A DNA stretch of 6,290 nucleotides from Bacillota bacterium (GTDB taxonomy: Bacteria > Bacillota > Clostridia > Lachnospirales > Lachnospiraceae). The stretch covers positions 1 through 6,290 of the forward strand of contig JAEZFH010000306.1 of the NCBI GenBank assembly GCA_023437885.1, written 5' to 3'. The notes beneath the pieces were generated by a model. It saw only the letters and a list, made by a program, of their open reading frames with translations, did not search any database and was not told where the DNA came from. The translations under genes and the position numbers were made by a program. Positions 1-6,290 of this stretch are shown piece by piece; within the stretch, counting starts at the first letter, position 1; every line of letters begins with the position of its first letter.

Positions 1-1511
1 GTGCATACCTGACGCCACAGGTAGGAGGGCGCACGGTGAAGCTGGATGCAACCCGGGAGGAGACCTTTGTAAGCAACCGGGTACGTCATGCGGTTCGCAG
101 CCATATCATCAGCTGGGTCCGCCCCGACGGCTCCTTTGCGGCGCGGAAGCTGGAATGCTTCTCGAATCAGGGTGCCTATGCCTCCCATGGACATGGCATT
201 GCGGCAAAGGGAATGAATTCCTTCCCCCAGCTGTACCCCTGTGACAATATAGAATGTGATTCCTATACGGTATTTACAAACCGGCCGGTTGCCGGTGCGA
301 TGCGAGGCTATGGTATCCCTCAGGCGATGTTTGCGGTAGAATCCCATACGGAGGATATTGCCCGCAAGCTGGGCTATGATCCGGTGGAGTATCGGAGAAA
401 ATATGTGATGCCTGTAGGCTATGTGGATGCCTTCTCTAAGAATGAGAATTATTATGACAGCTTCAATCAATGCCTGGATAAAGGTAAGAAATACATTGAT
501 TTCGACCGCAAGTTCAAAGAATACCAAAATCAGACCGGACCGATCCGCAAGGGAGTAGGCTGTGCGATTTTCTGGTATAATACGGCAGTATGGCCCATCA
601 GCTTAGAGACCTCCGCCTGCAGGATGGTATTGAACCAGGACGGTTCCGTACAGCTGCTGCTTGCTGAAACAGAGATCGGCCAGGGTGCCGATACGGTGTT
701 TGCCCAGATGACAGCTGATGCATTGGGAATTCCTTTTGAAAAGGTTCATGTGGTATCGACCCAGGATACGGATGTAGCGCCCTTTGGCACCAGTGCCTAT
801 GGCTCCAGACAGACCTATGTGGCAGGATTTTCAATTAAACAGACCGCTTTGCTGATGAAGGAGCGGATTTTAAAATATGCTTATGAACTGACCAGAATGC
901 CTGCCTTTGAACTGGATATTGTTGAAGGACAGATTATACGAAAAGGGGACGGACGAATTATGATCTCCTTAGGTGACCTGGCGACTGAGGCATTGTACAG
1001 CTTGACCCACAGTGAGCACATTACCTCGGAGAGTACTTATCAGATTAAGAGCAATGCATATTCCTTCGGATGCTGCTTTGCTGAGGTTGAGGTGGATGTC
1101 CCGCTGTGCAAGGTGAAGCTGCTGGATATCATCAATGTGCATGATGCCGGCCAGCTGATTAATCCGGCTCTGGCTGAGGCACAGGTCCATGGCGGAATGA
1201 GTATGGGAATTGGATATGCATTGGCCGAACAGCTGCTCTTTGATCCCAAGACGGGCAAGACCTTGAATGATAATCTGTTGGATTATAAGCTCTCCACCTT
1301 TATGGATCACCCCCATCTGGAGGCGCAGTTTGTTGAAAACTACGAGCCTACCAGTGCCTTTGGAACAAAAGCTCTGGGCGAGCCTCCGGTATGTCCGGTA
1401 GCACCGGCAATCCGGAATGCGATTCTTCATGCAACGGGTGTTGCGGTCAATGATATCCCTATGACACCCCACATTCTCTTTGAACGTTTCAAAGAAGAAG
1501 GATTAATATAG
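1..1511 (+). CDS. xdhA: Xanthine dehydrogenase, molybdenum-binding subunit (5' partial)
   Basis: This is the catalytic subunit of a xanthine dehydrogenase-type molybdenum hydroxylase, which hydroxylates purines (hypoxanthine/xanthine to urate) with water as oxygen source in the cytoplasm. The frame is open from base 3 with no stop upstream, so the GTG at 36 is not the real start. About 502 residues are visible, and roughly 250 N-terminal residues are missing compared with the ~750 of E. coli XdhA. Visible family motifs (numbered from base 3) are MRGYGIPQ around residues 100-107 (the FRGFGGPQ motif of mammalian XDH, Arg at 101), TEIGQGADTVFAQ around 223-235 for pterin/Mo binding, SAYGSRQ, QVHGGMSMGIG, and KALGEPP with the catalytic base Glu at 460 (codon 1380-1382). 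xdhB begins 16 bases after the stop, so the genes are probably cotranscribed. The upstream promoter is outside the window. The family is secure. The exact substrate is less so, because some substrate-pocket residues differ from the mammalian enzyme. Confidence 0.95.
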   Translation, partial: AYLTPQVGGRTVKLDATREETFVSNRVRHAVRSHIISWVRPDGSFAARKLECFSNQGAYASHGHGIAAKGMNSFPQLYPCDNIECDSYTVFTNRPVAGAMRGYGIPQAMFAVESHTEDIARKLGYDPVEYRRKYVMPVGYVDAFSKNENYYDSFNQCLDKGKKYIDFDRKFKEYQNQTGPIRKGVGCAIFWYNTAVWPISLETSACRMVLNQDGSVQLLLAETEIGQGADTVFAQMTADALGIPFEKVHVVSTQDTDVAPFGTSAYGSRQTYVAGFSIKQTALLMKERILKYAYELTRMPAFELDIVEGQIIRKGDGRIMISLGDLATEALYSLTHSEHITSESTYQIKSNAYSFGCCFAEVEVDVPLCKVKLLDIINVHDAGQLINPALAEAQVHGGMSMGIGYALAEQLLFDPKTGKTLNDNLLDYKLSTFMDHPHLEAQFVENYEPTSAFGTKALGEPPVCPVAPAIRNAILHATGVAVNDIPMTPHILFERFKEEGLI

Positions 1512-1527
1512 GAAAGGGGAAGCATTC

Positions 1528-2409
1528 ATGTACGATATAAAAGAATTATTCGAAGCTACCAGCGTCCAGCATGCAACAGAGCTTCGGGAAACACATCCGG
1601 AGGCTTTGATCCTGGCCGGAGGAAGCGATATATTAATTCAGATGAGAGAAGGGAAGCTTGCCGGCAAGGAGCTGATCAGCATCTATATGCTGGATGAGCT
1701 TCGCGGTGTAACCTTGGAGGAGGACGGGACCATCCGTATCGGATCCCTGACCAGCTTTGCTCATATCACTCAGAGTCCGGTGATCCAGCAATACATTAAC
1801 GTACTCGGAGAGGCTGTGGATATGGTAGGCGGACCCCAGATACGTAATATTGGTACCATCGGCGGCAATACTTGTAACGGTGTAACCTCCGCAGATTCTG
1901 CCTCGACCCTGTTTGCCTGGGATGCAGTAATTGAGCTTACCGGCAGTGAGGGTAAGCGCCTGGTTCCGATTAAGGAATTTTATCTGAAAGCAGGTGTTGT
2001 GGATATCCGTCCAAGCGAGCTTCAGACAGCAATTTTGATTCGGAAGGAAAGCTATGAGGGATATCGGGGGCATTACATCAAGTATGCCATGAGAAATGCG
2101 ATGGATATCGCAACCTCCGGCTGTTCGGTAAATGTAAAGCTGTCCGGGGATAAGAAGGTAATCGAGAAGGTCCGTATCGCTTACGGTGTTCAGGGGCCGA
2201 CTCCCCTTCGTGCGGTTCACGCAGAGAGCATCGGACAGGACCAGGAAATCAGTGAAGATCTGCTCCGGCGTATCAGTGAGGCTGTAATCGAGGATATCAG
2301 GCCCCGTGACAGCTGGCGTGCTTCCAAAGCACTGCGTCAGCATATTGCCATCGAGATGGCATATCGCGGCTTGTCTGAGGCAATCAAGCTTTCGGGAGGT
2401 GAAGTATAA
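1528..2409 (+). CDS. xdhB: Xanthine dehydrogenase, FAD-binding subunit
   Basis: This is the FAD subunit of the three-component xanthine dehydrogenase. It accepts electrons from the 2Fe-2S subunit and passes them to NAD+ or another acceptor. Its 293 residues match the ~292 of E. coli XdhB. The N-terminal two thirds are a PCMH-type FAD domain: LAGGSD at 29-34 and QIRNIGTIGGNTCNG at 104-118 are the two typical flavin-binding loops. The C-terminal third is the CO-dehydrogenase-flavoprotein-like domain, with KYAMRNAMDIAT at 185-196 and RASKALRQHIA at 264-274. The ATG at 1528 is chosen because GGAAAGGGGA (1511-1520) lies 7 bases before it and the protein begins at the usual family N-terminus. It sits 16 bases after xdhA, and its stop overlaps the start of xdhC by one base, which suggests coupled translation. 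No frameshift or missing motif is seen. Confidence 0.95.
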   Translation: MYDIKELFEATSVQHATELRETHPEALILAGGSDILIQMREGKLAGKELISIYMLDELRGVTLEEDGTIRIGSLTSFAHITQSPVIQQYINVLGEAVDMVGGPQIRNIGTIGGNTCNGVTSADSASTLFAWDAVIELTGSEGKRLVPIKEFYLKAGVVDIRPSELQTAILIRKESYEGYRGHYIKYAMRNAMDIATSGCSVNVKLSGDKKVIEKVRIAYGVQGPTPLRAVHAESIGQDQEISEDLLRRISEAVIEDIRPRDSWRASKALRQHIAIEMAYRGLSEAIKLSGGEV

Positions 2410-2894
2410 TGGCACAGTATAAATTAGTCAAATGCACGATCAACGGTAAGCAGACAGAAACCATGGTGGATGTCCGGGCTTCCCTGACGGATATGCTTCG
2501 CAACGACTACCGTCTGACCTCGGTTAAAAAGGGCTGTGAGGTAGGAGAATGCGGCGCCTGCAATGTAATCATTGACGGAGAATGCTTTAACTCCTGTATC
2601 TATCTGGCCGTTTGGGCGGAGGGGAAGAATATCCGCACCTTGGAGAGCCTGCTGGGTCCCGAGGGAGAGCTGGCAGATATCCAACAGGCATTTATCGATG
2701 AAGCGGCAGTGCAATGCGGCTTCTGTACTCCCGGCTTTATTATGACCGCAGTTCAGCTCCTGGAAAGCGGCAGGGAGTATACCAGGGAAGAGCTTAGAAA
2801 GCAGTTATCAGGAAACCTGTGCCGCTGCACCGGTTATGAGAATATACTGAACGCCGTGGAAAAAACCATGCTTCGGCGTTTGGGTAAGCTGTAA
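2409..2894 (+). CDS. xdhC: Xanthine dehydrogenase, 2Fe-2S iron-sulfur subunit
   Basis: This is the small electron-transfer subunit linking the Mo centre of XdhA to the FAD of XdhB. Its 161 residues match the usual ~159-165 of the family. The N-terminal plant-ferredoxin-like domain carries Cys43, Cys48, Cys51 and Cys63 (motif GCEVGECGAC, then a distant Cys) for one 2Fe-2S cluster. The C-terminal four-helix domain carries Cys103 and Cys106 (CGFCTPG) and Cys138 and Cys140 (LCRCTGY) for the second cluster. All eight ligands are present, so the subunit looks functional. The ATG overlaps the xdhB stop as TAATG, and GGAGGT at 2395-2400 lies 8 bases upstream. It is the last gene of the operon and is followed after 26 bases by a terminator hairpin. 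The name follows E. coli XdhC (iron-sulfur subunit). Some nomenclatures use xdhC for an unrelated Mo-cofactor maturation protein, which this is not. Confidence 0.95.
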   Translation: MAQYKLVKCTINGKQTETMVDVRASLTDMLRNDYRLTSVKKGCEVGECGACNVIIDGECFNSCIYLAVWAEGKNIRTLESLLGPEGELADIQQAFIDEAAVQCGFCTPGFIMTAVQLLESGREYTREELRKQLSGNLCRCTGYENILNAVEKTMLRRLGKL

Positions 2895-2920
2895 ACCATA
2901 ATTTTAAATAAGGATAATAC

Positions 2921-2956
2921 AAGAAAAAAGGGAAGGGCAACCATCCCTTTTTTCTT
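2921..2956 (+). terminator. Rho-independent terminator of the xdh operon
   Basis: A perfect 13-bp inverted repeat (AAGAAAAAAGGGA at 2921-2933 and TCCCTTTTTTCTT at 2944-2956) surrounds a 10-base loop. The GGGA/TCCC core is followed by a run of six T, preceded by the matching A run, the classic intrinsic-terminator layout. It lies 26 bases after the xdhC stop. Because of the A tract on the left arm it could also work on the opposite strand, but no gene converges on it here. Confidence 0.88.
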
Positions 2957-2990
2957 ATCTTAATCTTTTCTTCATTTTTTTACCACAGGA

Positions 2991-3013
2991 ATGACAAATT
3001 GTCTCCTTATAAT
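2991..3013 (+). promoter_or_regulatory. Possible promoter for the FN3 secreted-protein gene, with an adjacent palindrome
   Basis: A consensus -10 box TATAAT lies at 3008-3013, about 55 bases before the ATG at 3069 and downstream of the xdh terminator, which is where a new promoter is expected. No good -35 box is found at 16-18 bases. ATGACA at 2991-2996 resembles TTGACA but is only 11 bases away. The 11-bp palindrome GACAAATTGTC (2993-3003) lies directly upstream of the -10 and could be an operator, which might fit an activator-dependent promoter. The -10 match is seen directly. Its use is inferred. Confidence 0.35.
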
Positions 3014-3068
3014 GACCGATAAAAAGGACCAGCTGGCAATGGTTAACTAATAAGGAGTTGTATACATA

Positions 3069-5141
3069 ATGAAGAAAAAACTAGTAGCATTAATTCTTGT
3101 ATCCATTATTTCCTTCTGCTTACCCGATCTGATCAGGAGTGCAGTAGCAGAAGCAAGTACCGTAGTTACGGTCAATCAAATTTACCTGTCCAAGTATCCC
3201 AATAAGACTGTCTATGGTTATGGTGAAAGTTTTGATGCTGCCGGGATGGAGATTATCGCCGTGAACAGCGATGGAACAAGCAGTATCATTACGGATTATA
3301 CGGTGGAAGGCTTTCATAGTGATCAAATGGGAGACCAGGTGATTACGGTCCGCTATCAGAATTTCAGTGTATACCTGAGTGTATTTATTCAACCGGCAAA
3401 AATCGCCAATGTTAAGATCAGTGCGCAGGCGCCAGATACCTATACACTTGCCTGGGATGCGGTAGCCGGGGCAATCAATTATGAAATATACCGCAAGGAC
3501 AACCTGTCCGGCGCATTTCAGCTACTGACTACGACCCAGAATAATTCCTATGCTGTTTATGACACCAGCGGAGCAATTGATACCTATCAGATACGGGCTG
3601 TCTTGACGCTGGGGGGGATGACCTATAATAGTGAATTCTCCGATCCCTTCACTGCTACCACGGTTCCCGGGAAGGTGGAGTCGGTGTCATTGGTCAGTAC
3701 AACGGATACTGCCATCGAGCTTTCCTGGAGTATGGTCAACGGAGCGACCGGATATAGTATTTACAGAAAGAATTCAACCACCGGTGCACTTACCTATTTG
3801 GGAGATTCTATGGGACTCTCCTATCAGGATACCGGATTGAAAGCAGGCAGCAGCTACCAATACCAGGTATCTGCATACCGGTTGAACACAACTTTCGGCG
3901 GAGAGCTTTCACCTGTTCTTGATACCAGCACCAATCCTGCAAAGGTTCCCTTAAAATGCAAAGCAGGCGACGGCAAGGCCAGATTAACCTGGACCAAGGT
4001 GAACGGAGCTACCTCCTATGACATTTATATGGGAGATGAGATTTCGGGATATACACTGGTAAGCACCCAATCCGGCAGCGCTGCCAATACTTATATTATA
4101 GAGGATTTGCTTCAGGGGTTCGCCTATTCCTTCTTGGTGGTAGCAAAAAAGGACTATAACGGAATGGTCTTTGAAGGAGTGAAAGCCGATCCGAAGACAG
4201 TAACTATCGAAGAGATGAAAGCAACCAGCACCGAGGCGAAGTATTTTGCGGATAAGGCTGCTTTTACGAAATCAATGGCTTTTACCAAAATTGAATTTTT
4301 CAAAAATAATGTTAATTTTAAGAAAAGCTATGTGATTCCCGGCTTGGTAAATACGAATGTGGGAGGCTTTAACAGTACTGCTATGTGTCCGCAGGGAATA
4401 ACCTTTGCCGGAGATTACCTGCTGATGACGGCATATGATCTGGCCAATGAAGAGTTGTCTGTAATCTATTGTATTGATAAGAAGACCAAGGAACTGCTGA
4501 CTACCCTGATCCTTCCGACGAATGCCCATGTGGGCGGAATCTGCTATGATGGTGAGAGTGTCTGGCTGACGACCGGGAGCAAGGTATCGGCTCTGTGGTA
4601 TTCCGATATTGAGGCGGCGGTCCAGTCCGGAAAACCCTATGTAGAGGTAAGCTTCCATTCAGTTAATAAGGTTGGAATTTCCGCTTCCTATATTACTTAC
4701 TATAATGATAAGCTATGGGTAGGCTCCTATAATGAGTTAAAAACAACAAAGCTATACAGCTTTTCCCTGGATGATTTTGATACCTATGTTACACTGACGA
4801 AAGAGGATTCCATGACAATGCCGACCCGGGTACAGGGAATCGCCTTTACCGAGGACGGATATCTGATCCTGTCCCGTTCCTGTCAGTTATATTCCGGTCT
4901 GCGCGGATACATGCGCCGGATCGATGTATACAAACCGGAGCTTTCGGAGGAGGGCAGCGGCAGCATCGATTTGGGAAGCTGTGTGAAATACGAATATGTC
5001 CCCTCCATGAATGAGGGCATCGCCTTGAGCGGAGGGTATCTGTATGTCCTGTTTGAATCAGCAGCCTTCGAGAATGCTTCTTATAAGGTGGACCGGATTT
5101 GTGCCTTTGATCTGAAAAAGATACTCCCTGAAGGTATTTAA
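3069..5141 (+). CDS. Secreted modular protein: Ig-like domain, three FN3-like domains, C-terminal propeller-like region
   Basis: This 690-residue exported protein has no recognised specific function. Residues 1-27 are a signal peptide: MKKK, then a hydrophobic core, then a probable Sec cleavage site at AVA-EAS. Residues ~31-107 resemble a bacterial Ig-like group 3 domain (VNQIYLSKYP, YGESFDAAGM, GDQVITVRY). Three fibronectin type III-like modules follow at ~108-198, 199-289 and 290-380. They share a tryptophan strand, then NGATGYSIYRK-type and SYQYQVSAY-type strands. A linker (~381-420) leads to a ~270-residue C-terminal region with five recurring motifs of the type QGI-x(5-8)-YL-x(2-5), suggesting a beta-propeller. 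No LPXTG, SLH or choline-binding anchor is seen, so it is probably released or held non-covalently. The ATG at 3069 has AAGGAG at 3052-3057, 11 bases upstream. It follows the xdh terminator and is probably a separate unit. It may act in carbohydrate binding or adhesion, but this is inference. Confidence 0.85.
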   Translation: MKKKLVALILVSIISFCLPDLIRSAVAEASTVVTVNQIYLSKYPNKTVYGYGESFDAAGMEIIAVNSDGTSSIITDYTVEGFHSDQMGDQVITVRYQNFSVYLSVFIQPAKIANVKISAQAPDTYTLAWDAVAGAINYEIYRKDNLSGAFQLLTTTQNNSYAVYDTSGAIDTYQIRAVLTLGGMTYNSEFSDPFTATTVPGKVESVSLVSTTDTAIELSWSMVNGATGYSIYRKNSTTGALTYLGDSMGLSYQDTGLKAGSSYQYQVSAYRLNTTFGGELSPVLDTSTNPAKVPLKCKAGDGKARLTWTKVNGATSYDIYMGDEISGYTLVSTQSGSAANTYIIEDLLQGFAYSFLVVAKKDYNGMVFEGVKADPKTVTIEEMKATSTEAKYFADKAAFTKSMAFTKIEFFKNNVNFKKSYVIPGLVNTNVGGFNSTAMCPQGITFAGDYLLMTAYDLANEELSVIYCIDKKTKELLTTLILPTNAHVGGICYDGESVWLTTGSKVSALWYSDIEAAVQSGKPYVEVSFHSVNKVGISASYITYYNDKLWVGSYNELKTTKLYSFSLDDFDTYVTLTKEDSMTMPTRVQGIAFTEDGYLILSRSCQLYSGLRGYMRRIDVYKPELSEEGSGSIDLGSCVKYEYVPSMNEGIALSGGYLYVLFESAAFENASYKVDRICAFDLKKILPEGI

Positions 5142-5176
5142 GTTCATTCGGTTAAGCGTACCCGGATCAGATAAAA

Positions 5177-5278
5177 AAGGTGTCAAAACGCCAAAGGTGC
5201 TATTCCGGTATCAGAGATCAATGAGTATGTTTATTCATGCGGTATCTTATACCAATGGTTAAGGTGTTTTGACACCTT
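5177..5278 (+). repeat. Long-range 13-bp inverted repeat in the intergenic leader
   Basis: AAGGTGTCAAAAC at 5177-5189 is the exact reverse complement of GTTTTGACACCTT at 5266-5278, with 76 bases between. The right copy covers the loop and part of both arms of the hairpin at 5254-5285, so the two pairings exclude each other in RNA. Lying between the stop of one secreted-protein gene and the start of the next, it could be a transcript-end structure, an attenuator-type switch or a protein-binding site. The complementarity is seen directly. A regulatory role is inferred. Confidence 0.55.
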
Positions 5279-5285
5279 AACCATT
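5254..5285 (+). terminator. Perfect 14-bp hairpin, possible terminator or attenuator
   Basis: AATGGTTAAGGTGT (5254-5267) and ACACCTTAACCATT (5272-5285) form an uninterrupted 14-bp stem with a TTTG tetraloop. Only four T (5284-5287, two of them in the stem) follow, and the stem has five G/C pairs, so it is weaker than the xdh terminator. It lies 112 bases after the FN3-protein stop and 71 bases before the ATG at 5357. It could end the upstream transcript, attenuate the downstream gene, or be a dyad operator. A perfect TTGACA (5269-5274) falls inside it, but no -10 box is seen at proper spacing. Confidence 0.5.
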
Positions 5286-5356
5286 TTAAGTGCTGTGCTG
5301 CTTTTTTGCACCTTAATCATTACATAAAACGAAAAGGGTATTGGAGGTACATCAGA

Positions 5357-6290
5357 ATGAAACGAAGGACGAGGCAAGACATAAAGCAGAGTGTAAAGCA
5401 GGACTTAAAGCAAGACTTAAAGCAAGACTTAAAGCAAGACATAAAGCAGGGTGTAAAGCAAGACACGAAGCAGGCCTTAAAGCAGGACGCAAAACATCAC
5501 ATGAAAAAAAGTGTATTGAAAACCCGCATTTCGTATTCTATATTTTTTATTGCGGTGGTAATGGGAGGGGTGATATTCTCAGCAACAACGGAAGCACGTG
5601 CTGAAGAAAAGCAGGCAGCTTCGTCATCGTATACGGTAAAGCCGGATTCAAAGCCATATCAGAATAAGTGGATTAACCATGGAAATTATAACAGCCAGAC
5701 CAAGGATTATTTCCTGCTGAGATCTTATCTGGAGGAGTTGGAGAAAGAGGGAGGGGGAACCTTAACCTTGCAGGCCGGTACCTACCGGATCTGCAATACA
5801 CTGTATGTTTCATCTCATGTAACAATTAATTTTGAGGATGGGGTAATTATTAAGAAGACGGACCAGTCCGGAACAACCAGTATGCCCAGCTCATCTTCCA
5901 TATTTCAGTTAGTAGGGCAATCAAAGTCCAAGATCGAAAAAGCATATGGCGGCTATGAAGGAGAAAAAGACATCCAGTTTATTGGGAATGGTGAGGTTAT
6001 TATTGATTTGGACTATAAGAAGGATGCGCTTGGTATCGTGCTTGGGCATAACGATGGTGTATCAATCAGCGGAATTACCTTTCAGAATATGAACAGCGGC
6101 CATTTCATTGAGTTGGATGCATCTAAGAATGTCATAATTGAGAATAATACGTTCCGGAATCATAAAGCTTCCTATTCCGGGAGGAAAGAAGCGATTAATC
6201 TCGATACCCCGGATAAAAATACGGGAGGCTTTAACTTTGTTTGGACAAAGTATGATTGCACACCCAATAAAGATGTCATAATTCGTAATA
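5357..6290 (+). CDS. Exported parallel beta-helix protein, pectate-lyase/GH28-like fold, with N-terminal tetrapeptide repeats (3' partial)
   Basis: The frame is open from ATG 5357 to the right edge (311 codons seen), so the C-terminus is missing. The start is chosen because GGAGG (5343-5347) lies 9 bases upstream. Residues 6-45 are ten tandem tetrapeptides of the form Lys-Gln-Asp-Leu with variants. A second Met at 49 (base 5501) starts a typical export signal: MKKSVLKTR, then a hydrophobic stretch at ~58-76, then a possible cleavage site at ARA-EE (after residue 82). From ~103 on, the sequence resembles right-handed beta-helix enzymes and depolymerases: a segment around 117-131 before GGGTLTLQAGTYRI (132-145), the strand HVTINFEDGVIIKK (154-167), then short coils with GVSISGITFQN (234-244) and NVIIENNTF (258-266). 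Polysaccharide binding or cleavage is typical of the fold, but catalytic residues cannot be assigned from the visible part. It lies next to another secreted-protein gene and may share a role with it. Confidence 0.8.
   Translation, partial: MKRRTRQDIKQSVKQDLKQDLKQDLKQDIKQGVKQDTKQALKQDAKHHMKKSVLKTRISYSIFFIAVVMGGVIFSATTEARAEEKQAASSSYTVKPDSKPYQNKWINHGNYNSQTKDYFLLRSYLEELEKEGGGTLTLQAGTYRICNTLYVSSHVTINFEDGVIIKKTDQSGTTSMPSSSSIFQLVGQSKSKIEKAYGGYEGEKDIQFIGNGEVIIDLDYKKDALGIVLGHNDGVSISGITFQNMNSGHFIELDASKNVIIENNTFRNHKASYSGRKEAINLDTPDKNTGGFNFVWTKYDCTPNKDVIIRN
5372..5491 (+). repeat. Tandem 12-bp coding repeat, ten units
   Basis: Ten consecutive 12-base units of consensus AAGCAAGACTTA run in frame from codon 6 to codon 45 of the beta-helix gene. 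The units at 5396-5443 are nearly identical, while the first and the last few have diverged (e.g. AGT, GGT, GCC or ACG replacing GAC or TTA). They encode [K/R]-Q-[D/S/G/A]-[L/I/V/T/A]. Because the unit is a multiple of three, copy-number change would lengthen or shorten the tail without a frameshift. The tract is rich in Lys and Gln codons and unlike the rest of the gene. Confidence 0.9.

Noticed and set aside
36..38. GTG at 36 as the start of the molybdenum subunit.
   Set aside because: The upstream codons from base 3 are open and match the family (PQVGGRTVKLDATREETF region), and the remaining protein would lack its N-terminal third.
1633..2415. A 260-codon open frame on the minus strand opposite xdhB.
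   Set aside because: It overlaps a gene with clear FAD-domain motifs, has no recognisable domain, and is a codon-bias shadow. The same holds for minus-strand frames at 969-1472, 2424-2714 and 4272-4658.
5269..5334. Promoter for the beta-helix gene based on TTGACA at 5269-5274.
   Set aside because: No acceptable -10 box lies 16-18 bases downstream, and the box falls inside a stable hairpin arm.
5372..5491. CRISPR-like array suggested by regular short repeats.
   Set aside because: The units are 12 bp, directly adjacent without spacers, and in frame with a coding sequence.
5341..5604. An 87-codon frame starting at TTG 5341 with Lys-Ala-Arg-Leu-like repeats.
   Set aside because: It is the 12-bp repeat read in another frame. 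It starts at the ribosome binding site itself, stops inside the beta-helix gene, and shows no domain, whereas the frame from ATG 5357 runs through to recognisable beta-helix sequence.

Overview
The window looks like chromosomal DNA of an anaerobic Gram-positive bacterium, most likely a Clostridia/Lachnospiraceae-type Firmicute. The reasons are strong purine-rich ribosome binding sites, moderate GC, a rho-independent terminator, and secreted proteins with Firmicute-style signal peptides, a bacterial Ig-like (Big_3-like) region and fibronectin type III modules. The taxonomic call is an inference from gene style, not from a marker gene. All genes are on the + strand.

Left part (1-2956): a compact operon for a three-subunit molybdenum hydroxylase of the xanthine dehydrogenase family, in the order molybdenum subunit (xdhA, 5' end cut by the window edge), FAD subunit (xdhB) and 2Fe-2S subunit (xdhC). 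xdhA and xdhB are separated by 16 bases, and xdhB and xdhC overlap by one base. Electrons from purine oxidation at the Mo centre would pass through the two 2Fe-2S clusters to FAD. A 13-bp A/T-flanked hairpin right after xdhC ends the operon.

Middle (2957-5141): a short intergenic region with a TATAAT box and an 11-bp palindrome, then a 690-residue secreted modular protein: signal peptide, Ig-like domain, three FN3-like domains, and a C-terminal region with five recurring beta-strand motifs that suggest a beta-propeller. Its function is unknown.

Right part (5142-6290): a 215-bp intergenic region with a perfect 14-bp hairpin and several mutually exclusive complementary segments. It is followed by a second exported protein, a right-handed parallel beta-helix (pectate-lyase/GH28-like fold) that is open to the right edge. 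That protein starts with ten tandem 12-bp units encoding a Lys-Gln-Asp-Leu-like tetrapeptide, placed before its signal sequence. This is the oddest element in the window.

The purine operon and the two secreted-protein genes appear to be separate transcription units. The two secreted proteins may belong to one envelope or polysaccharide-related locus, but only adjacency and two short shared motifs in their leaders support that.
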